Below, in pieces: positions 1 to 6,042 of a stretch of DNA of 9,002 nt. Positions within the stretch are counted from its first letter, which is position 1; the number at the start of each line of letters is the position of its first letter. Made by a program: the position numbers and the translations under genes. The notes under the pieces were generated by a model, which saw only the letters and a program-made list of their open reading frames with translations, made no database searches and was not told the DNA's origin. This stretch comes from Cellvibrionaceae bacterium (GTDB lineage Bacteria > Pseudomonadota > Gammaproteobacteria > Pseudomonadales > Cellvibrionaceae): positions 1 through 9,002 of the forward strand of contig JAOXRV010000200.1 of the NCBI GenBank assembly GCA_025800435.1, read 5' to 3'.

Positions 1-1011
1 TTTTTGCAGCGTATTAACGAGACCAGTGCGACCGGTGATTTGAACACCGCCAATGCCCGCATCGTCGACCCGGCGGTGGTGCCGGTGATTCCTGCCAAGC
101 CTAAAAAATCGTTGATTGCGGCGCTGGCACTGGTGGTCAGCGGTATGTTTGCGGTGATGTGTGCGTTTTTGCTAGAGGCCTTAAACAACACCATTAAAAC
201 CACCGACGATATCGAACATAAATTGCAGGCTTCTATGTTGGGGCTGCTACCGCTGCTGAAAAAAGCCAAATCCGGGGCCAGTTATAAGGCCTTTATCGAT
301 AGCCGCGACCAGGGCTTTAGTGAGGCGGTGCGCACCATTCGCACAGGTATAGTACTGTCGTCGTTGGATTCGCCACACAAGACGCTGTCGGTAAGCTCGA
401 CCTGTCCGGGCGAGGGCAAAACGTCTACTGCCATCAGCTTGGCCTGTTCCCTCGGGCAGATGGAAAAAACCCTATTGATCGATGCGGATATGCGTCGCCC
501 CTCGATTGGCCGGGCCTTGGGTTTAGACCGTAAGAAGCCGGGTTTATCGGCGCTGGTGGCCGGCACCGCCGATTTGAGCGATTGCATTCAGCCCTATGCC
601 GAGGGCGATATCGATGTGATGCTGGCCGGTTTGATTCCGCCCAACCCGCTGGAGCTGCTGTCATCCAAGCGCTTTGCCCAGGCCCTGCGAGTGCTGGAAG
701 ATAAATACGAGCGCATAGTGATTGATTTACCGCCCTGCCAGGCGGTCAGCGATGCGCTGGCGATTGCCCCCTTGGTGGGTGCCATGGTGTATGTGGTGAA
801 GGCCGATTCAACCTCGGCCACCCAGGTTAAGGCCGGGCTGAAGCGCTTGCGCGATATTAATGCGCCGCTGGTCGGGGTGGTGCTAAACCAGGTCGACCTG
901 GATAAATCGGCCCGTTATTACGGCGCCGACTACTATTCTGGCTATTACGATTCCTATGGTTATGTTGAAGAAAACAGCAAAGCCCGGGACGCTAAAATCA
1001 AGGCCGCATGA
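1..1011 (+). CDS. Wzc-type polysaccharide chain-length determinant / tyrosine autokinase, C-terminal part (5' truncated)
   Basis: The reading frame is open to the window edge, so the N-terminal Wzz domain is missing; the TTG at position 4 is not a credible start. What remains begins in the periplasmic part with a proline-rich PAKPKKS segment, followed by a membrane helix (about 109-171) and a cytoplasmic bacterial tyrosine (BY) kinase domain. Visible kinase motifs are Walker A with CPGEGKTS (about 403-426), Walker A' LLIDADMRRP (about 472-501) and Walker B IVIDLPP (about 715-735). The C-terminal tail holds eight tyrosines in pairs and singles (916-963), the usual autophosphorylation cluster. 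In this family, cycling between phosphorylated and dephosphorylated forms controls the length and export of exopolysaccharide or capsule at the inner membrane. The stop overlaps the next gene's start by 4 bases (ATGA), indicating translational coupling to its likely phosphatase. Confidence 0.93.
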   Translation, partial: FLQRINETSATGDLNTANARIVDPAVVPVIPAKPKKSLIAALALVVSGMFAVMCAFLLEALNNTIKTTDDIEHKLQASMLGLLPLLKKAKSGASYKAFIDSRDQGFSEAVRTIRTGIVLSSLDSPHKTLSVSSTCPGEGKTSTAISLACSLGQMEKTLLIDADMRRPSIGRALGLDRKKPGLSALVAGTADLSDCIQPYAEGDIDVMLAGLIPPNPLELLSSKRFAQALRVLEDKYERIVIDLPPCQAVSDALAIAPLVGAMVYVVKADSTSATQVKAGLKRLRDINAPLVGVVLNQVDLDKSARYYGADYYSGYYDSYGYVEENSKARDAKIKAA

Positions 1012-1736
1012 TTGATCTACACTGCCATATTTTAGCGGGTATCGACGATGGCGCCCGCGATTTGGATGAGGCAGTGGCCCTGTGTCAAATGGCGGTGGCC
1101 GATGGTATTCGGCACATGACCGCCACCCCTCATATTCACCCCGGGCGCTGGGAAAACCGCCGCAGCAGCATCGAGCCGGTGTTTCAGCAGTTGCGCCAGC
1201 GGCTGGCACAGGAGCAGCTGCCACTGAGCCTGGCGATGGCCGGCGAGGTGCGCTTATCGGCCGAGGTGCTGGCCCTGTTTGCCGAGGGTGAGCTGCCGTT
1301 TTTGGGCCAGCTCGACGGCCGTCAGGTGATGTTATTAGAGCTGCCCCACGGCAGCATACCCCCGGGCAGCGACAAGCTGGCCAAGTGGCTGATCGAGCGC
1401 AATATTCTGCCCATTATCGCCCACCCCGAGCGCAATAAAGCGGTGGTGGCCGATATCGACAAACTGCTGCCGTTTTTAGAGATGGGCTGTTTAACCCAGC
1501 TGACCGCCATGAGTGTCAGTGGCCGCTTTGGCGAGGGCGCCGAGCACACTGCGCACGCGATTTTGGCCCAGGATTGGGCCACCATTGTGGCCAGCGATGC
1601 CCACAATACCGGCTCGCGCCCGCCAATTTTATCCGAGGCCTACAATGTGGTGGCCGAGCGCTATGGGCCCGAGCGGGCCGAGCGCCTGTTTGTGCGCAAT
1701 CCGGCGGCCATTGCCGGTATTGAGCTCGATGCTTAA
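1008..1736 (+). CDS. CpsB/CapC-type tyrosine-protein phosphatase (PHP fold)
   Basis: A 242-residue protein of the usual length for the CpsB/YwqE family: metal-dependent phosphatases that remove phosphate from the tyrosine tail of BY-kinases. PHP metal-ligand motifs are visible in order: DLHCH at the N-terminus (His5, His7), ATPHIHPG (His42), AGEVRL (Glu80), AHPER (His139) and SDAHN (Asp197, His199). There is no signal peptide, so it should be cytoplasmic, where the kinase tail lies. The ATG overlaps the kinase stop. The partnership with the upstream kinase is inferred from this coupling and from known CpsB-CpsD pairs. Most studied gammaproteobacterial Wzc systems use a low-molecular-weight cysteine phosphatase (Wzb) instead, so the PHP type is notable. 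A general PHP hydrolase is possible but less likely in this context. Confidence 0.9.
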   Translation: MIDLHCHILAGIDDGARDLDEAVALCQMAVADGIRHMTATPHIHPGRWENRRSSIEPVFQQLRQRLAQEQLPLSLAMAGEVRLSAEVLALFAEGELPFLGQLDGRQVMLLELPHGSIPPGSDKLAKWLIERNILPIIAHPERNKAVVADIDKLLPFLEMGCLTQLTAMSVSGRFGEGAEHTAHAILAQDWATIVASDAHNTGSRPPILSEAYNVVAERYGPERAERLFVRNPAAIAGIELDA

Positions 1737-2421
1737 AAGAACCCTGCTGTTAGCACCACTGTTGCTGGTGTTGCTGCTGGTGTGCGTGTTGGCCCTGCGC
1801 TATGGCTTGGCCGATATTGGCGTGTACAGTGTGCGCTACCAGTTGAATGACTGGCATAAACAGCGGCAGTTGCCCGACCCGTCCGGTCTGCGCGGTGCCA
1901 TGGCCAAGGTAGACCGGGCCTTGGCGCTAGACCCACGCAATCCTGAATACCTAGAAATGAAGGCCTATCTGTATTGGCTGCGGATCTTGGCGGTCGCGCC
2001 CGAGTCCCAGGCACCCCTCCGGCAAGTGGCCGATTGGTCGGCTGCGGCGGCGGCGCTGCACCGCCAGGCCATCGACCTGCGCCCGCGCTGGCCTGCCAGC
2101 TGGTCTGGCCTGGCACTGATGAAGGCCTACCAACAACAGTGGGATCAAGAGTTTGAACAGGCCCTGGCCAAGGCCGCTGAACTTGGGCCCTGGGAGCCGG
2201 CGGTGCAGATACAGCTGGCCTTGGTGGCGCAGCTGAGCTGGGCGCAACTGGGGCCAGATTCGCGCCAGCTGCTGGTGGCCAATTTCGAGCGTGGTGTGCG
2301 CCGCAACGCAGGCATTATTCGCCGCAACTTGGAGGCCGGTGGCATGCGTGCCACGGTTTGTTTTAGCTTGCCCCGCGGCGGCCAAGCCTTTGCCAAACTG
2401 TGCCAGGGTACCTCTGAATAA
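1729..2421 (+). CDS. Membrane-anchored protein of exopolysaccharide operon, VpsP-like
   Basis: A 230-residue protein. The frame is open further upstream, but the ATG at 1729 is chosen because it overlaps the phosphatase stop by 8 bases and is followed at once by a classic membrane anchor: MLKR, then a leucine/valine-rich stretch at residues 5-23. The rest should lie in the periplasm. It is alanine-, leucine- and glutamine-rich, with helical repeats that look TPR-like (an ALALDPRNPEYLEMKAYLY segment and later AIDLRPRWPASWSGLALMKA). Length, anchor and position after a kinase resemble the VpsP family found in Vibrio polysaccharide clusters; this is family resemblance from memory, not a search. 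Its biochemical role is unknown; a scaffold for the export machinery is a guess. It is the last gene of the operon. Confidence 0.75.
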   Translation: MLKRTLLLAPLLLVLLLVCVLALRYGLADIGVYSVRYQLNDWHKQRQLPDPSGLRGAMAKVDRALALDPRNPEYLEMKAYLYWLRILAVAPESQAPLRQVADWSAAAAALHRQAIDLRPRWPASWSGLALMKAYQQQWDQEFEQALAKAAELGPWEPAVQIQLALVAQLSWAQLGPDSRQLLVANFERGVRRNAGIIRRNLEAGGMRATVCFSLPRGGQAFAKLCQGTSE

Positions 2422-2438
2422 CTCGGTGCCCCTGGCGC
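2400..2438 (+). terminator. Possible terminator hairpin at end of exopolysaccharide operon
   Basis: Bases 2400-2408 (GTGCCAGGG) pair with 2430-2438 (CCCTGGCGC), including one G-T wobble. After a small internal loop, ACC (2410-2412) pairs with GGT (2425-2427). The 12-base loop contains the stop codon of the preceding gene. A modest T-rich stretch (TTTCTT, 2446-2451) follows after a gap of 7 bases. The stem is strong but the T-tract is poor and distant, so this may be a weak terminator or an mRNA 3'-end stabiliser. Confidence 0.4.
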
Positions 2439-2439
2439 G

Positions 2440-2469
2440 TCGAGATTTCTTCCTCAGGCCCTTTATAAA
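2440..2469 (+). promoter_or_regulatory. Weak candidate sigma70 promoter for trpGDC
   Basis: TATAAA at 2464-2469 matches five of six positions of the -10 consensus. With an 18-base spacer, TCGAGA at 2440-2445 matches four of six of the -35. It lies in the 107-base gap before trpG. No short leader peptide with tandem Trp codons and no terminator/antiterminator pair was found, so attenuation is not supported here. The match is weak. Confidence 0.28.
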
Positions 2470-2528
2470 AGCCTCATTTCGGGGGAAAATAGCGTCTTTT
2501 GTCTGTGCCCCCTGTTCGAGAGCCCATC

Positions 2529-3113
2529 ATGATTTTAATGATCGATAACTATGATTCCTTTACCTATAACATTGTTCAGTATCTGGGCGAGTTACAGGCC
2601 GAGGTAAAGGTAGTGCGCAACGATGAGGTGAGCGTGGCCGACATTGAGGCGATGGCGCCCGAGCGTATTGTGATCTCCCCCGGGCCCTGTACCCCCAATG
2701 AGGCGGGGGTGTCGATGGCGGTGATCGAGCATTTTAAGGGTAAATTGCCAATTTTGGGCATTTGCCTCGGGCACCAGAGTATCGGCCAGGTGTTCGGTGG
2801 CCAAGTGGTGCGCGCGCGCGCGGTTATGCACGGTAAAACCTCGCCGATGTACCACAATAATACGGGTGTGTTTCGGGGTTTGGCCAATCCGTTTGAGGCC
2901 ACGCGCTACCACTCTTTGGTGGTTGATAAAGACAGCCTGCCCCAGTGTTTAGAGGTAAGCGCCTGGACCCAAACCGATGACGGCGAGGTGGACGAGATTA
3001 TGGGCTTGCGCCATAAAGAGCTGGCAATTGAAGGGGTGCAGTTTCACCCCGAGTCGATTTTGAGTGACCACGGCCACGATCTACTGAAAAACTTTCTAGA
3101 AGCGGAATACTAA
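2529..3113 (+). CDS. trpG: Anthranilate synthase glutamine amidotransferase subunit (component II)
   Basis: A 194-residue class I glutamine amidotransferase. It releases ammonia from glutamine and passes it to TrpE, which makes anthranilate from chorismate, the first committed step of tryptophan synthesis. The N-terminus MILMIDNYDSFTYN is diagnostic. The oxyanion segment SPGPCTPNEAG lies at about 50-60, the nucleophile is Cys79 in GICLGHQ, and His173 and Glu175 in QFHPES complete the triad. The ATG at 2529 is preferred over a TTG 30 bases upstream and an ATG 9 bases downstream because it gives the standard family start and has GAGAG about 6 bases before it. In several bacteria the same protein also serves as PabA for p-aminobenzoate; the trpD-trpC context favours trpG. 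trpE is not in this window, as in pseudomonads, where it is encoded elsewhere. Confidence 0.97.
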   Translation: MILMIDNYDSFTYNIVQYLGELQAEVKVVRNDEVSVADIEAMAPERIVISPGPCTPNEAGVSMAVIEHFKGKLPILGICLGHQSIGQVFGGQVVRARAVMHGKTSPMYHNNTGVFRGLANPFEATRYHSLVVDKDSLPQCLEVSAWTQTDDGEVDEIMGLRHKELAIEGVQFHPESILSDHGHDLLKNFLEAEY

Positions 3114-3116
3114 GCC

Positions 3117-4145
3117 ATGGATATTCAACAAGCACTGGGCAAAGTGATCCAGCGCCAAGATTTAAAAACCGATGAAATGATTGCGGTAATGCGCCAGATT
3201 ATGACCGGTGCAGCCAGCGAGGCCCAGATCGGCGGTTTTTTGGTGGCGCTGCGGATGAAAGGCGAGAGCCTGGATGAAATCAGCGGTGCGGTGCAGGTGA
3301 TGCGCGAGCTGGCCAGCAAGGTTGAAGTAAAAGGCGAACACCTGGTCGATATTGTCGGTACCGGCGGCGACGGTGCCAATTTATTTAATGTTTCCACCGC
3401 AGCCAGTTTTGTGGTGGCGGCCGCTGGCGGCCAGGTGGCCAAACACGGCAATCGCAGTGTTTCCAGCTCCAGCGGCAGTGCCGATGTGATTGAAGCGGCG
3501 GGTATTCGGCTGGATTTAAGCCCCGAGCAATTGGCCCGTTGTAGCGAGCAGGTGGGGGTGGGCTTTATGTTTGCCCCGGCCCATCACAGCGCCATGAAGT
3601 ACACAGTGGGGCCGCGTAAGCAGCTGGCCCAGCGAACTATTTTTAATATTCTAGGCCCCATGACAAACCCCGCCGGGGTTCAGCGTTTGCTGATCGGTGT
3701 GTTTAACGGTGATTTGTGCCGGCCCATGGCCGAGGTGTTAAAACGCCTGGGCGCCGAGCATGTGATGGTGGTGCACGCTGGCGATGGCCTGGATGAAATT
3801 TCCCTGGCCACCAGCACCCAGGTGGCGGAGCTAAAAAATGGCCAGATCAGCGAGTACCAGATACAGCCGGAAGATTTTGGTATCGATAGCCAAAGCTTAA
3901 TCGGCCTGACGGTGGAAACCGCAGCCGAGTCGCTGCAGCTAATCCGCGATGCCCTGGGTAAGCGCCAAACTCAGTACGGGCCCAAGGCGGCGGATATTAT
4001 TGCCTTAAATTCCGGCGCGGCGATTTATGTGGCGGGCCTGGCCGACAGTTTGGCCGAAGGTATTAAGGTGGCTCAAGATACGATTGCCACCGGTTTGGGC
4101 AAGGAAAAAATGGCCCAGTTGGCAGAGTTTAGCCGCTGTTTATAG
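3117..4145 (+). CDS. trpD: Anthranilate phosphoribosyltransferase
   Basis: A 342-residue enzyme, normal for the family, that joins anthranilate to PRPP to give phosphoribosyl-anthranilate. The N-terminal helical domain (about 1-75) is followed by the PRPP-binding loop GTGGDG (81-86), NVST (91-94) and the anthranilate-binding loop KHGNR (109-113). HHSAMKYTVGPRKQLAQRT and FNILGPMTNPA follow in the central region, and the magnesium-binding GLDEISL segment lies further on. It starts 3 bases after trpG with little Shine-Dalgarno sequence of its own, so translation is probably coupled to trpG. The protein is unfused to TrpG, unlike the E. coli fusion. All expected catalytic segments appear intact. 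Confidence 0.97.
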   Translation: MDIQQALGKVIQRQDLKTDEMIAVMRQIMTGAASEAQIGGFLVALRMKGESLDEISGAVQVMRELASKVEVKGEHLVDIVGTGGDGANLFNVSTAASFVVAAAGGQVAKHGNRSVSSSSGSADVIEAAGIRLDLSPEQLARCSEQVGVGFMFAPAHHSAMKYTVGPRKQLAQRTIFNILGPMTNPAGVQRLLIGVFNGDLCRPMAEVLKRLGAEHVMVVHAGDGLDEISLATSTQVAELKNGQISEYQIQPEDFGIDSQSLIGLTVETAAESLQLIRDALGKRQTQYGPKAADIIALNSGAAIYVAGLADSLAEGIKVAQDTIATGLGKEKMAQLAEFSRCL

Positions 4146-4190
4146 GCACTTTTAAGTGCAGCAATCGAATATCGAATAGAGAGTCAGACG
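4146..4190 (+). other. trpD-trpC spacer with a small dyad and a tandem 7-mer
   Basis: This 45-base spacer follows the trpD stop directly. It begins with GCACT-TTTA-AGTGC (4146-4159), a 5-bp stem with a 4-base loop that can also be read as GCACTT and AAGTGC arms around TT. It then has a perfect tandem repeat of ATCGAAT (4164-4170, 4171-4177). The Shine-Dalgarno AGAGAG (4178-4183) lies 7 bases before the GTG of trpC. The dyad lacks a following T-tract, so it does not look like a terminator. Confidence 0.5.
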
Positions 4191-4997
4191 GTGAGTAGTT
4201 TTAAAAAAACCAATACAGTATTGGATAAAATTTTAGCCCGCAAAGAGCAAGAAATTAGCGAGCGCAGTGCCAAGCTCAGCATGGCTGATCTGGCGGGCAT
4301 AGCCGCCGAGCAGGGCCCCGCTCGGGGTTTTTATCAATCCCTGGCCAGTAAGATAGAAGCTGGCCACGCCGGGGTGATTGCGGAGATTAAAAAGGCCTCG
4401 CCCAGTAAGGGCATTATACGCGAAGACTTTTTCCCCGCCGAGATTGCCCGCAGCTACGAGAAAGGTGGCGCGGCTTGTTTGTCGGTGTTGACGGATGCGG
4501 ATTTTTTTCAGGGCCATGAAGATTTCTTAAAAGAAGCGCGCAGCGCCTCAAAGCTGCCGGTTATTCGCAAAGATTTTTTAATACACGAATATCAAGTGCA
4601 AGAGGCCCGGGCCATCGGCGCCGATTGTGTGCTGTTAATTGTGGCGGCGCTCGATCGCTACCAGCTGCAGGATTTACACGCTCAGGCTATTGAGTTGGGT
4701 ATGGATGTATTGGTTGAAGTGCACGGCCGCGAAGAGTTGGAAGTGGCGATGGACTTGGATAACCCCATGGTTGGTATCAATAACCGCAATCTGCACACTT
4801 TTGAGGTTTCGCTGGAAAATACCTATGCGCTATTGGATGTGATTGGCGATAGCAAGTTGGTTATTACTGAAAGCGGTATCGCCACCATCGACGATGTTAA
4901 AGCCCTGCGCGGCCACAATGTAAATGGCTTTTTGGTGGGCGAGACATTTATGCGCGCCGAAGATCCGGGGCTGAAGTTGCTGGAAATGTTTAATTAG
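4191..4997 (+). CDS. trpC: Indole-3-glycerol-phosphate synthase
   Basis: A 268-residue TIM-barrel enzyme that closes the ring of CdRP to form indole-3-glycerol phosphate, with loss of CO2 and water. Active-site strands are all visible: AEIKKASPSKG (Glu65, Lys67), RKDF (Lys127), VEVHG (Glu176), INNRN (Asn197-198), TESGI (Glu227, Ser228) and the phosphate-binding FLVGE near the C-terminus. By family comparison, Lys127 and Glu176 should be the catalytic acid/base pair. The start is GTG, chosen because AGAGAG lies 7 bases before it and the following residues match the family N-terminus. It is monofunctional, without the TrpF domain found in E. coli. It is the last gene of the trpGDC group, and the convergent vfr gene ends 20 bases beyond it. 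Confidence 0.97.
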   Translation: MSSFKKTNTVLDKILARKEQEISERSAKLSMADLAGIAAEQGPARGFYQSLASKIEAGHAGVIAEIKKASPSKGIIREDFFPAEIARSYEKGGAACLSVLTDADFFQGHEDFLKEARSASKLPVIRKDFLIHEYQVQEARAIGADCVLLIVAALDRYQLQDLHAQAIELGMDVLVEVHGREELEVAMDLDNPMVGINNRNLHTFEVSLENTYALLDVIGDSKLVITESGIATIDDVKALRGHNVNGFLVGETFMRAEDPGLKLLEMFN

Positions 4998-5017
4998 ATG
5001 GCTCGCTTAGTAGCAGG

Positions 5018-5692
5018 CTAGCGGGTGCCGTACACCACCATGGTTTTGCCCTTGACCGATACCAGGCCCTGATCTTCCAGGGTTTTTAATACCCGTCCTA
5101 CCATCTCCCGTGAGCAGCCGACGATGCGGCCAATTTCCTGACGGGTAATTTTAATTTGCATGCCATCGGGGTGGGTCATGGCATCGGGCTCTTGGCTCAG
5201 GTCGAGCAGGGTGCGTGCGACCCGGCCGGTCACATCCAGAAAGGCCAAATCACCCACTTTGCGAGTGGTGTTGCGCAAACGCTTGGCCATCTGTCGGCCC
5301 AAGGCATAAATAAAGTGGGGGTTGTCGTCGGCAATTTCTTTAAACTTGGTGTAGCTGATCTCGGCCACCTCGCACTCGGTCTTAGCGCGCACCCAGGCGC
5401 TGCGAGAGTATTCGTCTTCAAATAGCCCCATTTCGCCGATAAAGTCGCCCTCGTTGAGGTAGGCGATGATCATCTCTCGGCCTTCGTCGTCTTCGATGAC
5501 CACGGTGGCAGAGCCGCGAATAATATAATAGAGGGAGTCGCAGTGGTCGCCGGCGTAGATCAGTGTGCTTTTAGCCGGGTAGCGGCGTCGGTGGCAGTAG
5601 CTTAAAAACTCTTCTACTTGCTCGATATGCGGGCTTAAAGACACCTTGTTCAAAGTAAACTCCTGGGGTACCACAGCTGGGGTTGTTTCCAT
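5018..5692 (-). CDS. vfr: Vfr/CRP-type cAMP-responsive transcription regulator
   Basis: Up to 224 residues. The N-terminal cyclic-nucleotide domain has the phosphate-binding cassette GEMGLFE (Gly86-Glu87) and SRSAWVRAK (Arg97-Ser98). The C-helix Thr142-Thr143 lies where CRP contacts the adenine, so cAMP binding should be retained. The helix-turn-helix (about 184-209) reads RQEIGRIVGCSREMVGRV; Arg195, Glu196 and Arg200 match the E. coli CRP residues that read TGTGA. The protein ends VVYGTR, as in CRP. Similarity and position after trpC point to Vfr, a global regulator of virulence and surface functions in Pseudomonas. The start is uncertain: coordinates given are the outer limit at the ATG (5692), which has no clear Shine-Dalgarno. 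A TTG 13 codons inside (5653) has CAGGAG 6 bases before it and gives a 211-residue protein closer to Vfr in length. Confidence 0.95.
   Translation of the reverse strand: METTPAVVPQEFTLNKVSLSPHIEQVEEFLSYCHRRRYPAKSTLIYAGDHCDSLYYIIRGSATVVIEDDEGREMIIAYLNEGDFIGEMGLFEDEYSRSAWVRAKTECEVAEISYTKFKEIADDNPHFIYALGRQMAKRLRNTTRKVGDLAFLDVTGRVARTLLDLSQEPDAMTHPDGMQIKITRQEIGRIVGCSREMVGRVLKTLEDQGLVSVKGKTMVVYGTR
5651..5665 (-). promoter_or_regulatory. vfr: Ribosome binding site with alternative TTG start of vfr
   Basis: On the minus strand CAGGAG (5665-5660) is followed after 6 bases by TTG (5653-5651), in frame with vfr. Initiation here would put the conserved CHRRRY motif at residue 20, where I recall it in P. 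aeruginosa Vfr. The outer ATG lacks a comparable site. Confidence 0.5.
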
Positions 5693-5759
5693 GTTGAAAA
5701 ACAGCCTTTTTAGCTCGTTTTAAAAGGTTTTATTTGCTTTTTATTCCACTTATGTCGCT

Positions 5760-5778
5760 TAGCACCATTAAAGTGCTA
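5760..5778. promoter_or_regulatory. Perfect dyad enclosing the vfr -10 element (operator-like)
   Basis: TAGCAC (5760-5765) and GTGCTA (5773-5778) are perfect inverted 6-mers separated by 7 bases, with the predicted -10 of vfr lying almost exactly in the gap. A protein bound here would compete with RNA polymerase. The inner GCAC-N7-GTGC has the same arms and spacing as the core of NtrC sites; identity of any binding protein is unproven. Confidence 0.4.
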
Positions 5779-5794
5779 CAGGCCATGTGGTCAA
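5767..5794 (-). promoter_or_regulatory. Predicted sigma70 promoter of vfr
   Basis: Reading the minus strand, TTGACC (5794-5789) matches five of six bases of the -35 consensus. It is followed by a 16-base spacer and TTTAAT (5772-5767), five of six of the -10 consensus. Transcription would begin near 5760, giving a leader of about 68 bases to the ATG or 107 to the internal TTG. Confidence 0.5.
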
Positions 5795-5843
5795 TTTAGA
5801 CACGGATTATGGCCGGAATACGCCATTGAATCCATACCTAAGA

Positions 5844-5888
5844 CTGTTACCAGGTCAAATAACCGATGAACTGTGACCTGTTACTAGG
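5844..5888. repeat. Direct plus inverted repeat block upstream of the OsmC-like gene and vfr
   Basis: CTGTTACCAGG (5844-5854) and CTGTTACTAGG (5878-5888) are direct repeats differing at one base, 34 bases apart. Within the same block CAGGTCA (5851-5857) and TGACCTG (5874-5880) form a perfect 7-base inverted repeat separated by 16 bases. It resembles a binding site for a dimeric regulator but matches no consensus I recognise. Confidence 0.45.
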
Positions 5889-5935
5889 GCAAAAATCTCT
5901 TTCCCTGTAGCGGACACCCAACTGCGGCCAGGGCG

Positions 5936-5966
5936 GCTTATAGCCCAGGGTAAACTGCTTATGGCC
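5936..5966. repeat. Two near-identical 10-mers 21 bases apart before the OsmC-like gene
   Basis: GCTTATAGCC (5936-5945) and GCTTATGGCC (5957-5966) differ at one base and are spaced 21 bases start to start, about two helical turns. The first is also part of a small palindrome (GGCT-TAT-AGCC). Confidence 0.35.
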
Positions 5967-6042
5967 AAATAATACAAGGGCTTAGGGCACGGCTGTGCTA
6001 ATCTTGCCGGCCCCAAGAACAGTAGAGCAGGCGAGCGTGGTA

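Larger units (their letters stand above)
5693..6042. other. 350-base divergent intergenic region between vfr and the OsmC-like gene
   Basis: No credible gene was found here. The half near vfr is AT-rich and contains a plausible vfr promoter overlapped by a dyad. The middle has a paired direct and inverted repeat (5844-5888), and the half near the OsmC-like gene has two near-identical 10-mers 21 bases apart (5936-5966). A single TGTGA half-site (5872-5876) lacks a matching TCACA arm, so no proper CRP site is claimed. No convincing -35/-10 pair was seen for the OsmC-like gene. Confidence 0.7.

Noticed and set aside
1513..1728. Upstream extension of the VpsP-like frame inside the phosphatase gene
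   Set aside because: It lies in another frame of a well-supported gene, and the ATG at 1729 begins a clear membrane anchor.
2422..2528. Tryptophan attenuator before trpG
   Set aside because: No leader ORF with tandem Trp codons and no alternative hairpins with a T-tract were found.
4998..5017. Bidirectional terminator between trpC and vfr
   Set aside because: Only a weak bulged CGCT/AGCG pairing without a T-tract on either strand is visible.
5872..5888. TGTGA half-site as a CRP/Vfr binding site
   Set aside because: The second arm after six bases is ACTAG, not TCACA; only one half matches.
5995..6042. GTG-initiated N-terminal extension of the OsmC-like protein
   Set aside because: The extra residues do not fit the family, while MKANVKWSG from 6043 does.
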